From the NCBI GenBank assembly GCA_028284845.1, contig JANQQY010000395.1, positions 1 through 6,170 of the forward strand: a DNA stretch of 6,170 nucleotides. Reading direction: 5' to 3'. The DNA is from Spirochaetales bacterium (GTDB lineage Bacteria > Spirochaetota > Spirochaetia > DSM-27196 > SLST01). Shown here in pieces: positions 5,732 to 6,170 of the stretch (position 1 is its first letter; each line of letters begins with the position of its first letter). The notes under the pieces are model-generated. The model was given only the letters and a program-made list of their open reading frames with translations, was not told the origin of the DNA and made no database searches. The position numbers were made by a program, and so were the translations under genes.

Positions 5732-6170
5732 ATGGGCGACGGATTCAGGAACGAAGATGGCAAGCCGGTCGTTGATTCGATGATTCTGGTGATTCACAAA
5801 AACCGGTCGTACCTAAGCGAGATCGATGGAGCGATTGGCGACGGCGATCATGGGATAAACATGGACAAGGGATTCTCCATTGCGGAGCGAGAGATTGACG
5901 GGAAGGAGCTCTCGATGTCTGAGGCCCTGAAGACGCTTGGGCGAACGCTTGTGATGGAGATTGGAGGGTCGATGGGCCCACTCTACGGCACGATGTTTCG
6001 GAAGATGGCGCGCGTGAGTAAGGAGGCCGAGCACGTCGACTCCAGGCTCCTCGCCGATATGCTGGCCGCGGCACACGAGAGCATTGTCGAGCTTGGCCAG
6101 GCACAACCCGGCGACAAGACCCTGATCGACACACTTGCTCCCGCCGTCGCTGCCGCGCGTGAGTCCGCAG
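5732..6170 (+). CDS. dhaL: Dihydroxyacetone-kinase-type kinase, nucleotide-binding subunit DhaL (3' end cut off)
   Basis: The frame stays open to the window edge, giving 146 complete codons of a subunit usually about 210 aa long. DhaL holds the ADP/ATP and two Mg2+ ions and transfers phosphate to the substrate on DhaK. The metal-binding triad is seen in EIDGAIGDGDHGINM (30-44) as Asp32, Asp37 and Asp39, matching E. coli DhaL Asp30/35/37. GGSMGPLYGT (78-87) and GDKTLIDTLAP (127-137) are further family motifs. The ATG at 5732 starts 5 nt after the dhaK stop, with a modest GAGG at 5718-5721 ten nt upstream, so coupling to dhaK translation is likely. Whether the phosphate donor is ATP or a PTS DhaM protein cannot be judged here, because no DhaM or phosphotransferase gene is visible and the downstream region is missing. 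Confidence 0.92.
   Translation, partial: MGDGFRNEDGKPVVDSMILVIHKNRSYLSEIDGAIGDGDHGINMDKGFSIAEREIDGKELSMSEALKTLGRTLVMEIGGSMGPLYGTMFRKMARVSKEAEHVDSRLLADMLAAAHESIVELGQAQPGDKTLIDTLAPAVAAARESA

Overview
The window is one densely packed stretch of nine genes, all on the plus strand. It starts in the last codons of a sugar-binding protein gene and ends inside a dhaL-like gene. The order is: solute-binding protein (3' end), two CUT1-type ABC permeases, a divergent nucleoside-hydrolase-fold protein, an RpiB/LacB-type sugar-phosphate isomerase, a protein of the hexulose-6-phosphate synthase / 3-keto-L-gulonate-6-phosphate decarboxylase (HPS/KGPDC) suprafamily, an Asp/Glu-racemase-superfamily protein, DhaK and DhaL (5' part). 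Three junctions overlap (8, 8 and 4 nt) and the other gaps are 5 to 52 nt. Nearly every start has a good Shine-Dalgarno sequence. This reads as a single bacterial operon for uptake and breakdown of a carbohydrate. No ABC ATPase gene, regulator or promoter is visible; they must lie outside the window or elsewhere in the genome.

Organism: a bacterium with moderately high GC (high fifties by eye), strong GGAGG-type ribosome binding sites and a CUT1 transporter without an adjacent ATPase. The last trait is common in Actinobacteria, Firmicutes, Spirochaetes and Chloroflexi. I cannot name the phylum from this sequence.

Layout: 1-95 is the end of the binding protein. 96-147 is a short spacer with a perfect 10-bp stem and UUCG loop, probably setting a high binding-protein to permease ratio. 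148-1927 encodes the two permeases. 1944-4698 encodes four enzymes whose exact substrates are unknown. 4722 to the end encodes the two subunits of a dihydroxyacetone-kinase-type kinase.

How the genes may work together (inference): the transporter imports a sugar or sugar derivative, and the hydrolase-fold protein may release a sugar from a conjugate. DhaKL phosphorylates a small ketose, RpiB interconverts ketose and aldose phosphates, and the HPS/KGPDC-like protein cleaves or decarboxylates a sugar phosphate. A DhaK-type kinase next to an RpiB-type isomerase recalls the characterised tetritol/erythrulose pathways, where erythrulose kinases of the DhaK type feed RpiB-type tetrulose-phosphate isomerases. 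The added decarboxylase-like, racemase-like and hydrolase-like proteins, several with altered active-site motifs, do not match any pathway I can name. They are the main reason to look closer.
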